A stretch of 64,000 bases of DNA, from NCBI GenBank assembly GCA_963840805.1, contig CAWJAJ010000017.1, positions 930,001 through 994,000 of the forward strand, in the 5' to 3' direction. Under the pieces are notes generated by a model, which had not been told where the DNA came from, did not search any database, and saw only the letters and a program-made list of their open reading frames with translations. Positions 17,911 to 27,274 of this stretch are shown here, piece by piece. How positions within the stretch are numbered: position 1 is the stretch's first letter; the number at the start of each line of letters is the position of its first letter. The DNA comes from CADEEN01 sp963840805. GTDB lineage: Bacteria; Pseudomonadota; Gammaproteobacteria; Burkholderiales; Burkholderiaceae_C. Position numbers and translations under genes: made by a program.

Positions 17911-19350
17911 TCATTCGACGGCCTTGACCATCTCCTCGACCACCTTCTTCGCATCGCCGAAGACCATCATCGTCTTGTCCATGTAGAACAGTTCGTTGTC
18001 GAGGCCGGCGTAGCCGGCCGCCATCGAGCGCTTGTTGACGATCACGGTCTTGGCCTTGTAGGCCTCCAGGATCGGCATGCCGTAGATGGCGCTGCCCTTG
18101 GTCAGCGCGGCCGGGTTCACGACGTCGTTGGCGCCCAGGATGATGGCCACGTCGGCCTGGCCGAACTCGCCGTTGATGTCTTCCATCTCGAACACCTGGT
18201 CGTAGGGCACCTCGGCCTCGGCCAGCAGCACGTTCATGTGGCCCGGCATGCGGCCGGCCACCGGGTGGATCGCGTACTTGACGGTCACGCCCTTGTGCGT
18301 CAGCTTCTCGGCCAGTTCCTTGACCGCGTGCTGCGCGCGCGCGACGGCCAGGCCGTAGCCGGGCACGATGATCACGGTCTCGGCGTTGCTCATGATGAAG
18401 GCGGCGTCGTCGGCGCTGCCGCTCTTGACGCTGCGCTGCGCGCCGCCGGCCGCCGCCACCGTCGCCCCCTCGCCGCCGAAGCCGCCGAGGATGACGTTGA
18501 AGAACGAGCGGTTCATCGCCTTGCACATGATGTAGGAGAGGATCGCGCCCGAGCTGCCGACCAGCGAACCGGCGACGATCAGCATCGCGTTGTTCAGCGA
18601 GAAGCCGATGCCCGCCGCGGCCCAGCCCGAGTAGCTGTTGAGCATGCACACCACCACCGGCATGTCGGCGCCGCCGATCGGGATGATCAGCGTCACGCCG
18701 ATCACGAAGGCCAGCAGCAGCATCAGCCCGAAGAACAGATTCGACTGCGTCACGGTGTAGCCGACGATCAGCGCCAGCATCGCCAGCCCGAGCGCGGCAT
18801 TGATCAGGTGCTGGCCCGGCAAACACGACCGGTGCGCCGCGGAACAGGCGGAACTTGTAGGTGCCCGAGAGCTTGCCGAAGGCGATCACCGAGCCGCTGA
18901 AGGTGATCGCGCCGATGGCGGCGCCGAGCGCCAGTTCGAGCCGGTTGCCGGTGGGGATCTCGCCGCGCCTTGGCGGTGATGCCGAAGGCCCAGGGCTCGA
19001 CCGCCGCGGCGATGGCGATGAACACCGCCGACAGGCCGATCATGCTGTGGAAGAACGCCACCAGCTCGGGCATCTTGGTCATCTCGACCGTCTTGGCGCG
19101 CCAGGCGCCATACGCGCCGCCGACCACCAGGCCGAGCAGCACCCAGGCCATGCCGATGGCGCCGCCCTGGCCCATCTGGCCCGACAGCTTGACGATCAGC
19201 GCCGCCGTGGTCAGGCCGGCGATGGCCATGCCGACCATGCCGAACAGGTTGCCGCGGATCGAGGTCGTCGGGTGACTACAGGCCCTTGAGCGCCTGGATG
19301 AAGCAGACGCTGGCAACGAGGTACAGCAGGGTGACGAGGTTGAGGCTCAT
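17911..19350 (-). CDS. pntB: NAD(P) transhydrogenase beta subunit, three frameshifts as read
   Basis: Membrane subunit plus NADP-binding domain of the proton-translocating transhydrogenase, which makes NADPH from NADH using the proton gradient. Start at 19350 (MSLNLVTLLYLVASVCFIQ). Membrane helices follow (LFGMVGMAIAGLTTAALIV, and so on), then the NADP domain with VPGYGLAVARAQHAVKEL and GANDVVNPAA. The frame breaks three times, each time consistent with one extra base: near 19276 (a TAG is created where LSHPTTSIRGN should follow), near 18967 (before EIPTGNRLE) and near 18820 (before GQHLIN). Corrected, it is a full-length PntB of about 478 residues. The start overlaps the stop of the preceding subunit gene by one base. 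Confidence 0.88.
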
Positions 19351-19670
19351 CACTTGTTCCCTTCCGCCGGCTTGGCCGGGCGGTCCTTCTTCTTGAACAT
19401 CTCGAGCATGCGCCGCGTGACGAGGAAGCCGCCGAAGATGTTGACCGAGGCCAGCGCTACCGCCAGCACGCCCATGCTCTTGCCCAGCCCGCCTTCGGTC
19501 AGCGCCGCGGCCAGCATCGCGCCGACGATGACGATCGCCGAGATCGCGTTGGTCACCGCCATCAGCGGCGTGTGCAGCGCCGGCGTCACGGTCCAGACCA
19601 CGTGGTAGCCGACGTAGATCGCCAGCACGAAGATGATCAGGTTGGTGACGGTGGGAGAGACGATGTCCAT
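19350..19670 (-). CDS. pntAB: NAD(P) transhydrogenase alpha subunit, part 2 (membrane)
   Basis: A 106-residue membrane protein with three or four hydrophobic helices (NLIIFVLAIYVGYHVVW, LMAVTNAISAIVIVGAMLAA, a glycine/alanine-rich ALASVNIFGGFLVTRRML) and a basic C-terminal tail. It is the separate membrane part of the alpha subunit in bacteria that split PntA into two genes. The conserved TPLMAVTNAISAIVIVGA stretch is diagnostic. It lies between pntAA and pntB with essentially no spacing. Confidence 0.93.
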   Translation of the reverse strand: MDIVSPTVTNLIIFVLAIYVGYHVVWTVTPALHTPLMAVTNAISAIVIVGAMLAAALTEGGLGKSMGVLAVALASVNIFGGFLVTRRMLEMFKKKDRPAKPAEGNK

Positions 19671-19672
19671 GA

Positions 19673-20789
19673 CTATTTCCTTTTCACTTCACCAGACTGC
19701 GTCATCAGGCAGGCGACCACGATGTCGTCGTCCAGTCGGCACGTTGAAGCCGCCTTCCTTGGTCAGCACGAGCTTCAGGAAATCGAGCACGTTGCGGGCG
19801 TACAGGCTCGACGAATCGGCCGCCACCAGGGCCGGGATGTTGGTTTCGCCGACGATCGTGACGCCGTGCCTGACGACGGTCTTGCCGGCCTCGGTGAGCG
19901 GGCAGTTGCCGCCGGCCGGCGCGGCCATGTCGACGATCACGCTGCCGGGCTTCATCGACTTGACCATCTCCTCGGTGATCAGCACCGGCGCCGCGCGGCC
20001 CGGAATCAGCGCGGTCGAGATCACGATGTCGGCCTGCGCCACGCGCTTGGCGACCTCGACCTTCTGCCGCTCGAGCCACGACGGCGGCATCGGCTTGGCA
20101 TAGCCGCCGACGCCTTCGGCGGCTTCCTTCTCCTCGGCCGTCTCGTAGGCGACGTCGATGAACTTGGCGCCGAGCGATTCGACCTGCTCCTTCACGCTCG
20201 GCCGCACGTCGGAAGCCTCGATCACCGCGCCCAGGCGCTTGGCGGTGGCAATCGCCTGCAGGCCGGCGACGCCGACGCCCAGGATCACCACCCGCGCCGC
20301 CTTGATCGTGCCGGCCGCGGTCATCAGCATCGGGAACAGGCGTTGGTACTTGTCGGCGGCGATCATCACCGCCTTGTAGCCGGCGATGTTGGCCTGGCTG
20401 GACAGCACGTCCATGCTCTGCGCGCGCGTCGTGCGCGGCGCGGCTTCGAGCGCAAAGCTGGTCAGCCCGGCGCCGGCCAGGCGGTTCAGGTTGTCCTTGT
20501 CGAAGGGGTTGAGCATGCCGACCAGCGCCGCGCCGGTCTTGACCAGCACCAGTTCGTCGAGCGAGGGGCTGCGCACCTTCAGGATCAGGTCGGCGGCGAA
20601 GGCGCCGGTGCGGTCGGTGATCTCGGCGCCGGCGGCCAGATAGGCCTCGTCGGTGGCACTGGCCGCGATACCGGCGCCCGCCTGCACCCGCACGGTATGG
20701 CCCTGGGCCTTCAATTTCTTCGCCGTCTCGGGCGTGACGGCGACGCGTGTCTCGCCGGCAACCGTTTCGAGCGGAACGCCGATCAGCAT
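19673..20789 (-). CDS. pntAA: NAD(P) transhydrogenase alpha subunit, part 1 (NAD-binding), frameshift near the C-terminus
   Basis: The soluble NAD(H)-binding subunit, related to alanine dehydrogenase. Start ATG 20789 (MLIGVPLETVAGETRVAVTP). Key blocks are SQANIAGYKAVMIAAD, the NAD-binding VVILGVGVAGLQAIATAKRLGA, EASDVRPSVKEQVESLGAKF and VIVDMAAPAGGNCPLTE. After FNVP the frame as read turns into an arginine-rich tail. Removing one base near 19740 restores LDDDIVVACLMTQSGEVKRK and a TAG at 19673-19675, two bases from the next start. The three pnt genes form one operon, pntAA-pntAB-pntB. Confidence 0.9.
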
Positions 20790-20918
20790 GGTGCGGTTCT
20801 CCTCGGGCAGGGGTGTGGCGGGCCGATGGGCCTCGGCGCGCGCTTTGTTGCGAGCTTAATGCACCGGGCGCGGCGCTCGCCTCCGGGCTTGTGCGCAGGC
20901 GGCTACGATGCGCACACG

Positions 20919-21407
20919 ATGGCCGCCGACACCCGCTGGAAACCGAGCGTCACCGTGGCCGCGGTGGTCGAACGCGAAGGCCGCTTCCTGCTGGTCGAGG
21001 AACACACGGCCGACGGCCTGCGCCTGAACAACCCGGCCGGCCACCTCGACCCCGGCGAGTCGCTGCTGCAGGCCGTCGTGCGCGAGGTGCTCGAGGAAAC
21101 CGCCTGCGCCTTCACGCCGACGCACCTGATCGGCACCTACCTGGCCCGGCTGCGGCGCGATAGCACCGGCGAGGACATCACCTACCTGCGTTTTGCGTTC
21201 ACCGGCACGGTCGGTGCGCCCGCGCCAGGCCGGGCGCTCGACGACGGCATCGTGCGCACGCTGTGGCTGACGCCGGGCGAGATCGAAGCCTGCCGCGAGC
21301 GCCACCGCAGCCCGCTGCTGTGGCGCTGCGTGCAGGACCACCTGGCTGGGCGGCGCTACCCGCTGGACTTGCTCTGCACCGACGGGTCAGTCGGCACCCA
21401 GCTGTAG
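20919..21407 (+). CDS. Nudix hydrolase, NudJ-like
   Basis: A 162-residue Nudix hydrolase. The Nudix box runs from GHLDPGESLLQAVVREVLEE with the catalytic REVLEE; the usual glycine after EE is replaced by TAC. The N-terminal KPSVTVAAVVEREGRFLLVEE and C-terminal RYPLDLL resemble NudJ, a phosphatase of thiamine-precursor pyrophosphates and nucleotides. The substrate is unproved. The start codon at 20919 lies in the divergent gap with pntAA. The 3' end overlaps the converging tcuB gene by 21 bases. Confidence 0.85.
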   Translation: MAADTRWKPSVTVAAVVEREGRFLLVEEHTADGLRLNNPAGHLDPGESLLQAVVREVLEETACAFTPTHLIGTYLARLRRDSTGEDITYLRFAFTGTVGAPAPGRALDDGIVRTLWLTPGEIEACRERHRSPLLWRCVQDHLAGRRYPLDLLCTDGSVGTQL

Positions 21408-22558
21408 CCGGTTCGGCAGCCGCTTCTCGATCGCCCATTTCAGCAGCGCCGCGGCGCGGTAGACGCCGTGCGCGAACTTGCCGTAGGGCAGCGTCGCGAA
21501 CAGCGCCATCACGGTACCCAGGTGCAGCGCCAGCAGCAGCGCCATCGCGCCGCTGTCGCGCCAGGCCAGTAGCGCCAGGCCGCTGGCGCTGGTCGCCAGC
21601 AACAGCGCGATGAAGCCGCGGTCCATCGGCTGCTGCTCGGGGGCGCCGTGCAGCGGATGGCGGCGCAGGTTGAGCCACAGCAGGCCCGCCGGGCCGACCA
21701 GCAGGCCGAGGCCACCGAGCGTGCCGAGCAGGACCGGCCCGCTCGCCAGCGGGTAGGGTGCCGGCCGCGCCAGAACGTAGTGGTACAGCGTGGCCACGGC
21801 GGTCGACGCGAAGCACAGCGCGAAGCCGTAGAACGTGAGGTGATGGAAGCGGCGCCGCCAAGGCGTCCAGGCGTCGTCGGCGTTGTTGCAGCCCTCGCCG
21901 TGGCCGCCGTCGAGGTAGGTCAGCGCGCAGCGCGTCGCGCGTGGCTTCGGCGGCCGCCGGCCGGGAAGCCGCCGGGCGGCGCCTCGCCCGGGCTGATCGC
22001 GTGCCAGAAGCGAAGCACGCCGATGCCGAGCGCCAGCACCGCAAAGCCGAACACCGCACCGAACATCTGCACCAGCAGCTTGTGCGGGAACACCGCGTAG
22101 AAATTGCCGGCCAGCGGCGCATGCCACAGCGTGCCCTGGCGCGCCAGCGCGAGCACCAGGAACAGCGCCAGCGCGGCGGCCAGTGCCAGCGCGATGACCA
22201 GCCCGTTGCGCCGGTACAGCGCCGCGAAGGGCGGCGGCCAGGCGAAATCGCTGTAGGTCCGGCGGCGCACGCGGGCCATCGTGCGCGGCACGTTGACCGC
22301 GAACTCGTGCGGCGGTGCGTACTGGCAGGCGTGCAGGCAGGCACCGCAGCCGTGGCACAGGTTGGCCAGGTAATGCAGGTCGGCCGGCGGAAACTCGAGC
22401 CGCCGCGTCATCGCCGGGAACACCGCACAAAAGCCCTCGCAGTAGCGGCAGGCATTGCAGATCTGCAGCAGGCGGGCCAGCTCGGCTTCGTCGTCCGCGG
22501 GGGCGGCGCCGGCGCCCAGCGCCTGGGCCTCGCGGGCCGGCGCCTCAAGCGGCGGCAT
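21387..22558 (-). CDS. tcuB: tricarballylate utilisation 4Fe-4S/membrane protein TcuB, frameshifted as read
   Basis: TcuB passes electrons from the flavoprotein TcuA to the membrane when tricarballylate is oxidised to cis-aconitate. Starts at 22558. The N-terminal part carries two cysteine clusters (CNACRYCEGFCAVFP and CHGCGACLHACQYAPP) for iron-sulfur centres. Several transmembrane helices follow, then LTYLDGGHGEGCNNADDAW, FHHLTFYGFALCFA, GLLWLNLRRHP and a C-terminal YGKFAHGVYRAAALLKWAIE. Between about 21930 and 21965 the frame slips twice, each time by one apparent extra base. Both halves are otherwise intact, so the gene is probably whole. It overlaps tcuA by 14 bases. Confidence 0.87.
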
Positions 22559-23943
22559 GCTGCCCCTCCCGCGCGGCCACGGCGGCCGCCTTGCCGGCGA
22601 TGCGCCCGAAGGCGGTGCCGATGGTCATGCCGACGCCGGCGGTGTAGCCCTGGCCGAGCACGTTGCCGGCCATCACCTCGCCGGCGGCGAACAGGTTGGC
22701 GCTCGGCCGCTCGCCGAAACGGATCGCGGCGTGTTCGTCGACGCGGACACCGAGGTAGGTGAAGGTGATGCCGGGCTTGAGCGTGTAGCCGAAGTACGGC
22801 GGCGTGTCGAGCGGCCGTGCCCAGTGGGTCTTGGCCGGCGCCAGGCCGTCCGTCGCGCAATCGTCGAGCACGGCGTGGTCGAAGCGCCCGGGGCGGCACG
22901 CGGCGTTGAAACGCTGCACCGTCTGCGTCAGCGCCGCCGCGTCGAGACCGAGCTGGCGTGCCAGTTCGGCCAGCGTGTCGGCGCGTGCGCCGGCAAACAC
23001 CGGCGGCATGAAACGGCCGACGGCCTTGGCGTCGATGATCGAATGGGCCATCTGCCCCGGCTGCTGCGCCACCAGGCGGCCCCAGATCGCGTAGCGCTTG
23101 GGCCAGAAGTCCTCGCCCTCGTCGTAGAAACGCTCGCCGTCGCGGTTGACGACGATGCCCAGCGAGACGCAGTCGACGCGGGTGCAGATGCCGCCGTCGT
23201 ACAGCGGCGCGCGGGCGTCGATGGCTACCATGTGCGCCTGCGTCGCGTCGCCGATCGGATCGGCGCCTTGCGCCAGCAGGTTCTTCAACAGCACGCCCTG
23301 GTTGAAGCGCGTGCCGCGGATCGCGAACCGGTCGGCGATCCACTCGCCGTCGCGCTGGCCCCAGGCGCTGCGCAGCCAATCGAGGTTCGACTCGAAGCCG
23401 CCGCTGGCGACGACGCAGGCGCGCGCCTCGATGCATTCGCCGCCAACCCAGGCGGCGACGAAGCGCGGGCCGTCGAGTTCGAGCCGATCCACTTCGGCGT
23501 CGTAGCGGATCTGCACGCCGAGCCGCTCGGCGCTGCGGTAGTAGGCGTTGACCAGCGCCTTGCCGCCGCCCATGAAGAAGGCGTTGGTGCGCGACAGGTG
23601 CAGCGTGCCCGACAGCGAGGGCTGGAAGTGCACGCCGTGGTGCCGCATCCACGTCGCGGCAGGTGGCCGAGTCGCGGATCGCCATGCGTGCCAGCCGCTC
23701 GTCGGTGCGCCCGCCGGTGACCTTCAGCAGGTCCTGCCAGAACTCCTCTTCCGGGTAGGCCTCGGTGAGCACGTCCTGCGGCGCGTCGTGCATGCAGCGC
23801 AGGTTGCGCGTGTGCTGCGAATTGCCGCCGCGCCACTCGCGCGGCGCGGCTTCGAGCAGCAACACCGACGCGCCCGCCTCGCGCGCGGTCAGCGCGGCAC
23901 ACAGCGCGGCATTGCCGCCGCCGATGACGAGCACGTCAATCAT
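22545..23943 (-). CDS. tcuA: FAD-dependent tricarballylate dehydrogenase TcuA, one frameshift as read
   Basis: A flavoprotein of the fumarate-reductase/succinate-dehydrogenase flavin family, oxidising tricarballylate to cis-aconitate. Starts at 23943 with VLVIGGGNAALCAALTAREAG (FAD site). SQHTRNLRCMHD, then GGGKALVNAYYRSAERLGV, ASGGFESNLDWL, DRDGERFYDEGEDFW-type motifs and GEVMAGNVLGQGYTAGVGM at the C-terminus fit TcuA. The frame breaks near 23650: after RDSATCRD one extra base must be dropped to continue WMRHHGVHFQ. It is followed immediately by tcuB and is the eighth gene of the minus-strand cluster that begins near 31589. Confidence 0.88.
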
Positions 23944-24020
23944 GTGGCCGCAGCGCCCTCGACGCGTGAACCGAAGGTCGCTCCAAGCAGGCGCCGCAGA
24001 TCCGGCTCTGCCGGTCTGCT

Positions 24021-24070
24021 GGCGTCGCCCCCTCGAGGGGGAGCGGCAAAGCCGCTACGGGGGTGGTTCA
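24021..24070. repeat. GC-rich interspersed repeat between tctC and tcuA
   Basis: Contains a perfect CCCCCTCGAGGGGG palindrome followed by GCGGCAAAGCCGC, a second short palindrome, and a GGGGGTGG end. It occupies the gap between the tctC gene stop (24073) and tcuA start (23943). It is related to the copies at 28471 and 28888. Confidence 0.7.
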
Positions 24071-24072
24071 CA

Positions 24073-25045
24073 TCAATCCGGCTTGATGCCGGCGCGCTTG
24101 ACGATGTCGCCCCAAATCCGTTGCTGTTGTGCGATGAAGGCGGCGAACTCCTCGGGCGGCCCGCCGCCGCCGACCGCGCTGTCGCTGGCGAAGCGCTCGG
24201 TCACCGCATTCGACTTCAGCGCCTTCAGCGACTCTTCCTGCAGCCGCTTGACGATCTCGCGCGGCGTGCCGGCGGGCGCCAGGATGCCGTACCACTGCGA
24301 GGTCTCGAAGTCCTTGAAGCCCATTTCGGCCACGGTCGGCACGTCGGGCAGTTGCGCCAGCCGCTGCGCGGTGCCGACCGCGATCGCGCGCAACTTGCCG
24401 CTCTTGATGTGCGGCAGCAGCGCCGGCAGGCCGGCCGAACTGGCCTGGGTACGACCGGCCAGCAGGTCGGTGAGTTGCGGGCCGGTGCCGCGGTACGGGA
24501 TGTGCAGGATGAACATGCCGGTCACCAGCTTCAGGTATTCCATCGCCAGGTGGCCGGCACTGGCGTTGCCGGCCGAGCCGTAGTTCAGCTTGCCCGGAGT
24601 TCTTCTTGGCGTAGGCGACGAACTCCTTGAAGTCCTTGGCCGGCACGTCGGGATGGATCACGAACAGGTTGGGCACCTTGGCCAGCAGCGTCACCGGTAT
24701 GAAATCCTTGTTCACGTCGAACGGCTCGTTCGGGAACAGGATCGGATTGACCGCCAGCGAACCGACATGGCCGAGGATGATGGTGTGGCCGTCGGGCGCA
24801 GCCTTGGCCACTTCGGTCATCGCCGGAATGCCGGCGCCGCCGCCCTTGTTGTCGACATAGACCGTCTGGCCGAGCTGCTTGGTCAACTCGTTGGCCACCG
24901 TGCGGGCCACGATTTCTGACGTGCCGCCGGGCGCGAAGGGCACCACGAAGCGCACCGACTGCCGCGGCCAGGCGGTCTGGGCGAACGAGAGTGAAGGCAG
25001 CGCGAGGGCGGATGCGGCGAGGGCCGCGCGGCGGGTCAGGGTCAT
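24073..25045 (-). CDS. tripartite tricarboxylate transporter substrate-binding protein (TctC/Bug family), frameshifted as read
   Basis: A periplasmic binding protein of the TctC/Bug family, about 323 residues after correction. The signal peptide is RRAALAASALALPSLSFAQ. VRFVVPFAPGGTSEIVARTV and DNKGGGAGIPAMTEVAKAAPDG are typical. The second half has IPYRGTGPQLTDLLAGRTQ and VPTVAEMGFKDFE. The frame breaks near 24597: after YAKKN, dropping one base gives PGKLNYGSAGNASAGHLAME. No TctA or TctB membrane genes are in the window, so it is an orphan binding protein, common in Burkholderiales. Its place in the cluster suggests a di- or tricarboxylate ligand. Confidence 0.87.
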
Positions 25046-25092
25046 GGCGGATCTCCGGCGTGTGCGCCGACTCTAGCGCCCGCGGCGCGCCC

Positions 25093-26436
25093 TCACATGC
25101 GGGCCAGTACCCGGTCGACCATCACGCCCGACTGGCCGAGGTAGTTGGCCGGGTCGAGCATGCGCTGCAGCGCGGGTCGGTCGACATGTTTCGCGATCTC
25201 CGCGTTGGCGGCCAGCAGGTCGAGCAGCGGCACGTTCTTCGCGAGCGATTCGCGGCACAGGTCGTACACCAAGTCGTGCGCATACTCGCGGCCGATGTAC
25301 GGGCCCAGGCCCATCATCACCGCCTCGCTCATCACCAGGCCGCCGGTCATCTCGATGTTGCGCCGCATCGCCGCGGCATCGACCTGCAGGCCTTCGAGCA
25401 CGAAGCGTGACTGCTTCAGCGCGCCGGCCATCAGGCAGAAGGCCTCGGGCAGCACGATCCACTCGATCTCCCAGGGGCCGGTGCTGCGCTCGTGGTCGGC
25501 CACCATCGCGTCCATCAACGCGGCGCTGTGCTGCCGCACCACCGAGATCGCGGCGTGGATGTAGCAGGAGGAGATCGGATTGCGTTTCTGCGGCATCGTG
25601 CTGCTCGATCCGCGGCCGTGGTGGTAGGGCTCGTAGACCTCGCCGACCTCCGTTTGCATCATCAGCTTGACGTCCATGCTGAGCTTGCCCAACGTGCCGC
25701 CGACGAGGCCGAGGAAGGCGCCGACTTCGGCGATGTTGTCGCGGATCGTGTGCCAGGCGATGACCGGCTGCGCCAGGCCCAACTCGGCGCACAGGCCGGC
25801 CTGCGTTTCCATGGCGCCGGTCTGCAGCGAGGCCAGCGTGCCCGCCGCGCCGGCGAACTCCCCGACCAGCACCCGCTCGCGCAGTTGCGCGAGGCGCTCC
25901 TGATGCCGCTGGATGGCCGACAACAGCCCGGCCATCTTGTAGCCGAAGGTCACCGGTATGGCCTGCTGCAGGTTGCTGCGGCCGATCATCGGCGTCAGCC
26001 GATGTTCACTGGCCAGCTTGGCCAGGGCCTGCGCGATCGCGCCGAGTTCAGCCTCGACGAGGGCCAGCGCCTCGCGGATCTGCAGCACGGTGGCGGTGTC
26101 GGTGATGTCCTGCGTGGTCGCGCCCCAGTGGCAGTACTCGCCGAGCTTGTCGCGGCACAGTGCATTCAGTTGCGACACGACGCCCAGGATCGGGTAGCCG
26201 ATGCGCTCGGTCTGCTGGCGCAACTTGTCCATGTCGATCTGGTCGAGCGTGCAGTGGCTTGCGATCTCGTCCGCCGCTTCCTGCGGGATCAGGCCCAGGC
26301 GGCCCTGCACGACGGCCAGCGCGCGCTCGATGTCGAGGTACTTCCGGGTGCGGTTCTCGTCGCTCCACACCGCGCGCATGGCGTCGCTGGCGAAGATGCC
26401 CTGGAAGATGCGGCTGTCGATGATCGTGGAGGCCAT
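25093..26436 (-). CDS. fumarase/aspartase-superfamily lyase, PcaB/adenylosuccinate-lyase type
   Basis: A 447-residue enzyme with the superfamily signature GSSSTMPQKRNP and the HWGATTQDITDTA and MIGRSNLQQAIPVTFG motifs, placing it with 3-carboxy-cis,cis-muconate cycloisomerase (PcaB) and adenylosuccinate lyase. The housekeeping PurB role is unlikely in this setting. The fungal trans-aconitate decarboxylase Tad1 of Ustilago belongs to the same PcaB-like branch. With a PrpF-like isomerase, CoA-transferase, MaoC hydratase and CitE lyase in the same operon, a decarboxylating or eliminating step on a tricarboxylate is a reasonable inference, not shown by sequence. The start at 26436 has an AAAGGA ribosome site about 8 bases upstream. 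Confidence 0.83.
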   Translation of the reverse strand: MASTIIDSRIFQGIFASDAMRAVWSDENRTRKYLDIERALAVVQGRLGLIPQEAADEIASHCTLDQIDMDKLRQQTERIGYPILGVVSQLNALCRDKLGEYCHWGATTQDITDTATVLQIREALALVEAELGAIAQALAKLASEHRLTPMIGRSNLQQAIPVTFGYKMAGLLSAIQRHQERLAQLRERVLVGEFAGAAGTLASLQTGAMETQAGLCAELGLAQPVIAWHTIRDNIAEVGAFLGLVGGTLGKLSMDVKLMMQTEVGEVYEPYHHGRGSSSTMPQKRNPISSCYIHAAISVVRQHSAALMDAMVADHERSTGPWEIEWIVLPEAFCLMAGALKQSRFVLEGLQVDAAAMRRNIEMTGGLVMSEAVMMGLGPYIGREYAHDLVYDLCRESLAKNVPLLDLLAANAEIAKHVDRPALQRMLDPANYLGQSGVMVDRVLARM

Positions 26437-26459
26437 GGCGGGTCGTCCTTTGATTTGAA

Positions 26460-27272
26460 TCAGTGGGGCGCGCGGGCGATCAGGCGCCGCGCGCGTTCGA
26501 TGACGGGCTTGTCGACCATGCGGCCGTCGAGCTGCACGGCTGCGCCGCCGGCCGCCGCCGCGGCGGCCAGCACGCGCTCGGCCCAGGCCAGTTCGGTGGC
26601 GCTCGGCGCGAGCGCGTCGTGGATCGGCGCAACCTGCTTCGGGTGGATGCACAGCTTGGCGGCGAACCCATGGGCGCGGGCGCGGGCCAGATCGGCGAGC
26701 AGCAGCGCTTCGTCGTCGATCGCGGTCGTCACGCCGGCCACCGGTGAAGCAATTCCGGCGGCGCGTGAGGCCAGCGCCAGGCGGCTCGCGGCGTGATCCA
26801 GGCCGATGCTGCCGGCCAGCGCGCCCGACAGGTCGAGGTCGAGCGCGAAGTCGATCGTGCCGAAGACCAGGCGTTGCACGCCGGGCGCGCCGGCCAGCGC
26901 TTCGGCGGCGAGGACGCCGCGCGCGCTCTCCACCAGCGCCAGCACCGCGACGCCGGGGCAGGCGGCGCGCAGGTGCGCGATGTCGGCTGCGGATTCGGCC
27001 TTGGGCAGCATCACCACGGGCGCGCGGCACGCCGCGAGCATCGCCAGGTCATCGGCGTACCAGGGCGTGCCGCTGTCGTTGATGCGCACGACGAGACCGG
27101 TGGCCTCGCCGGCGAGGGCCTCGGCGACCGCGGCGCGCGCGATCGCCTTGGACGCTGCGGCGACCGCGTCTTCGAGGTCGAGCACCACCGCGTCGGCGCC
27201 GCTCGCCAGCGCTTTCGCGAATCGCTCGGGCCGATCGCCCGGCACGAACAGGTAGGTGCGCGGCAGTTCCAT
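26460..27272 (-). CDS. CitE-family CoA-ester lyase (citramalyl-/malyl-CoA lyase-like)
   Basis: A 270-residue TIM-barrel HpcH/HpaI-CitE enzyme. RTYLFVPGDRPERFAKAL is the standard N-terminus; metal-binding and catalytic positions lie in VVLDLEDAV, RIND, LPKAES, LVESARGV, FGTIDFALDLD and LCIHPKQV. Without the other citrate-lyase subunits nearby, such stand-alone CitE proteins cleave malyl-CoA, citramalyl-CoA or related esters. Beside a CaiB-type CoA-transferase and a MaoC hydratase it matches the itaconate degradation trio, where the product would be acetyl-CoA plus pyruvate. It starts two bases after the stop of the CoA-transferase gene. Confidence 0.88.
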   Translation of the reverse strand: MELPRTYLFVPGDRPERFAKALASGADAVVLDLEDAVAAASKAIARAAVAEALAGEATGLVVRINDSGTPWYADDLAMLAACRAPVVMLPKAESAADIAHLRAACPGVAVLALVESARGVLAAEALAGAPGVQRLVFGTIDFALDLDLSGALAGSIGLDHAASRLALASRAAGIASPVAGVTTAIDDEALLLADLARARAHGFAAKLCIHPKQVAPIHDALAPSATELAWAERVLAAAAAAGGAAVQLDGRMVDKPVIERARRLIARAPH

Positions 27273-27274
27273 CG

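Noticed and set aside
25093..27030. A longer, 645-codon version of the PcaB-like protein
   Set aside because: The first 198 codons are Arg-rich antisense-type sequence within citE; the ATG at 26436 has a ribosome site and gives a normal-length enzyme.
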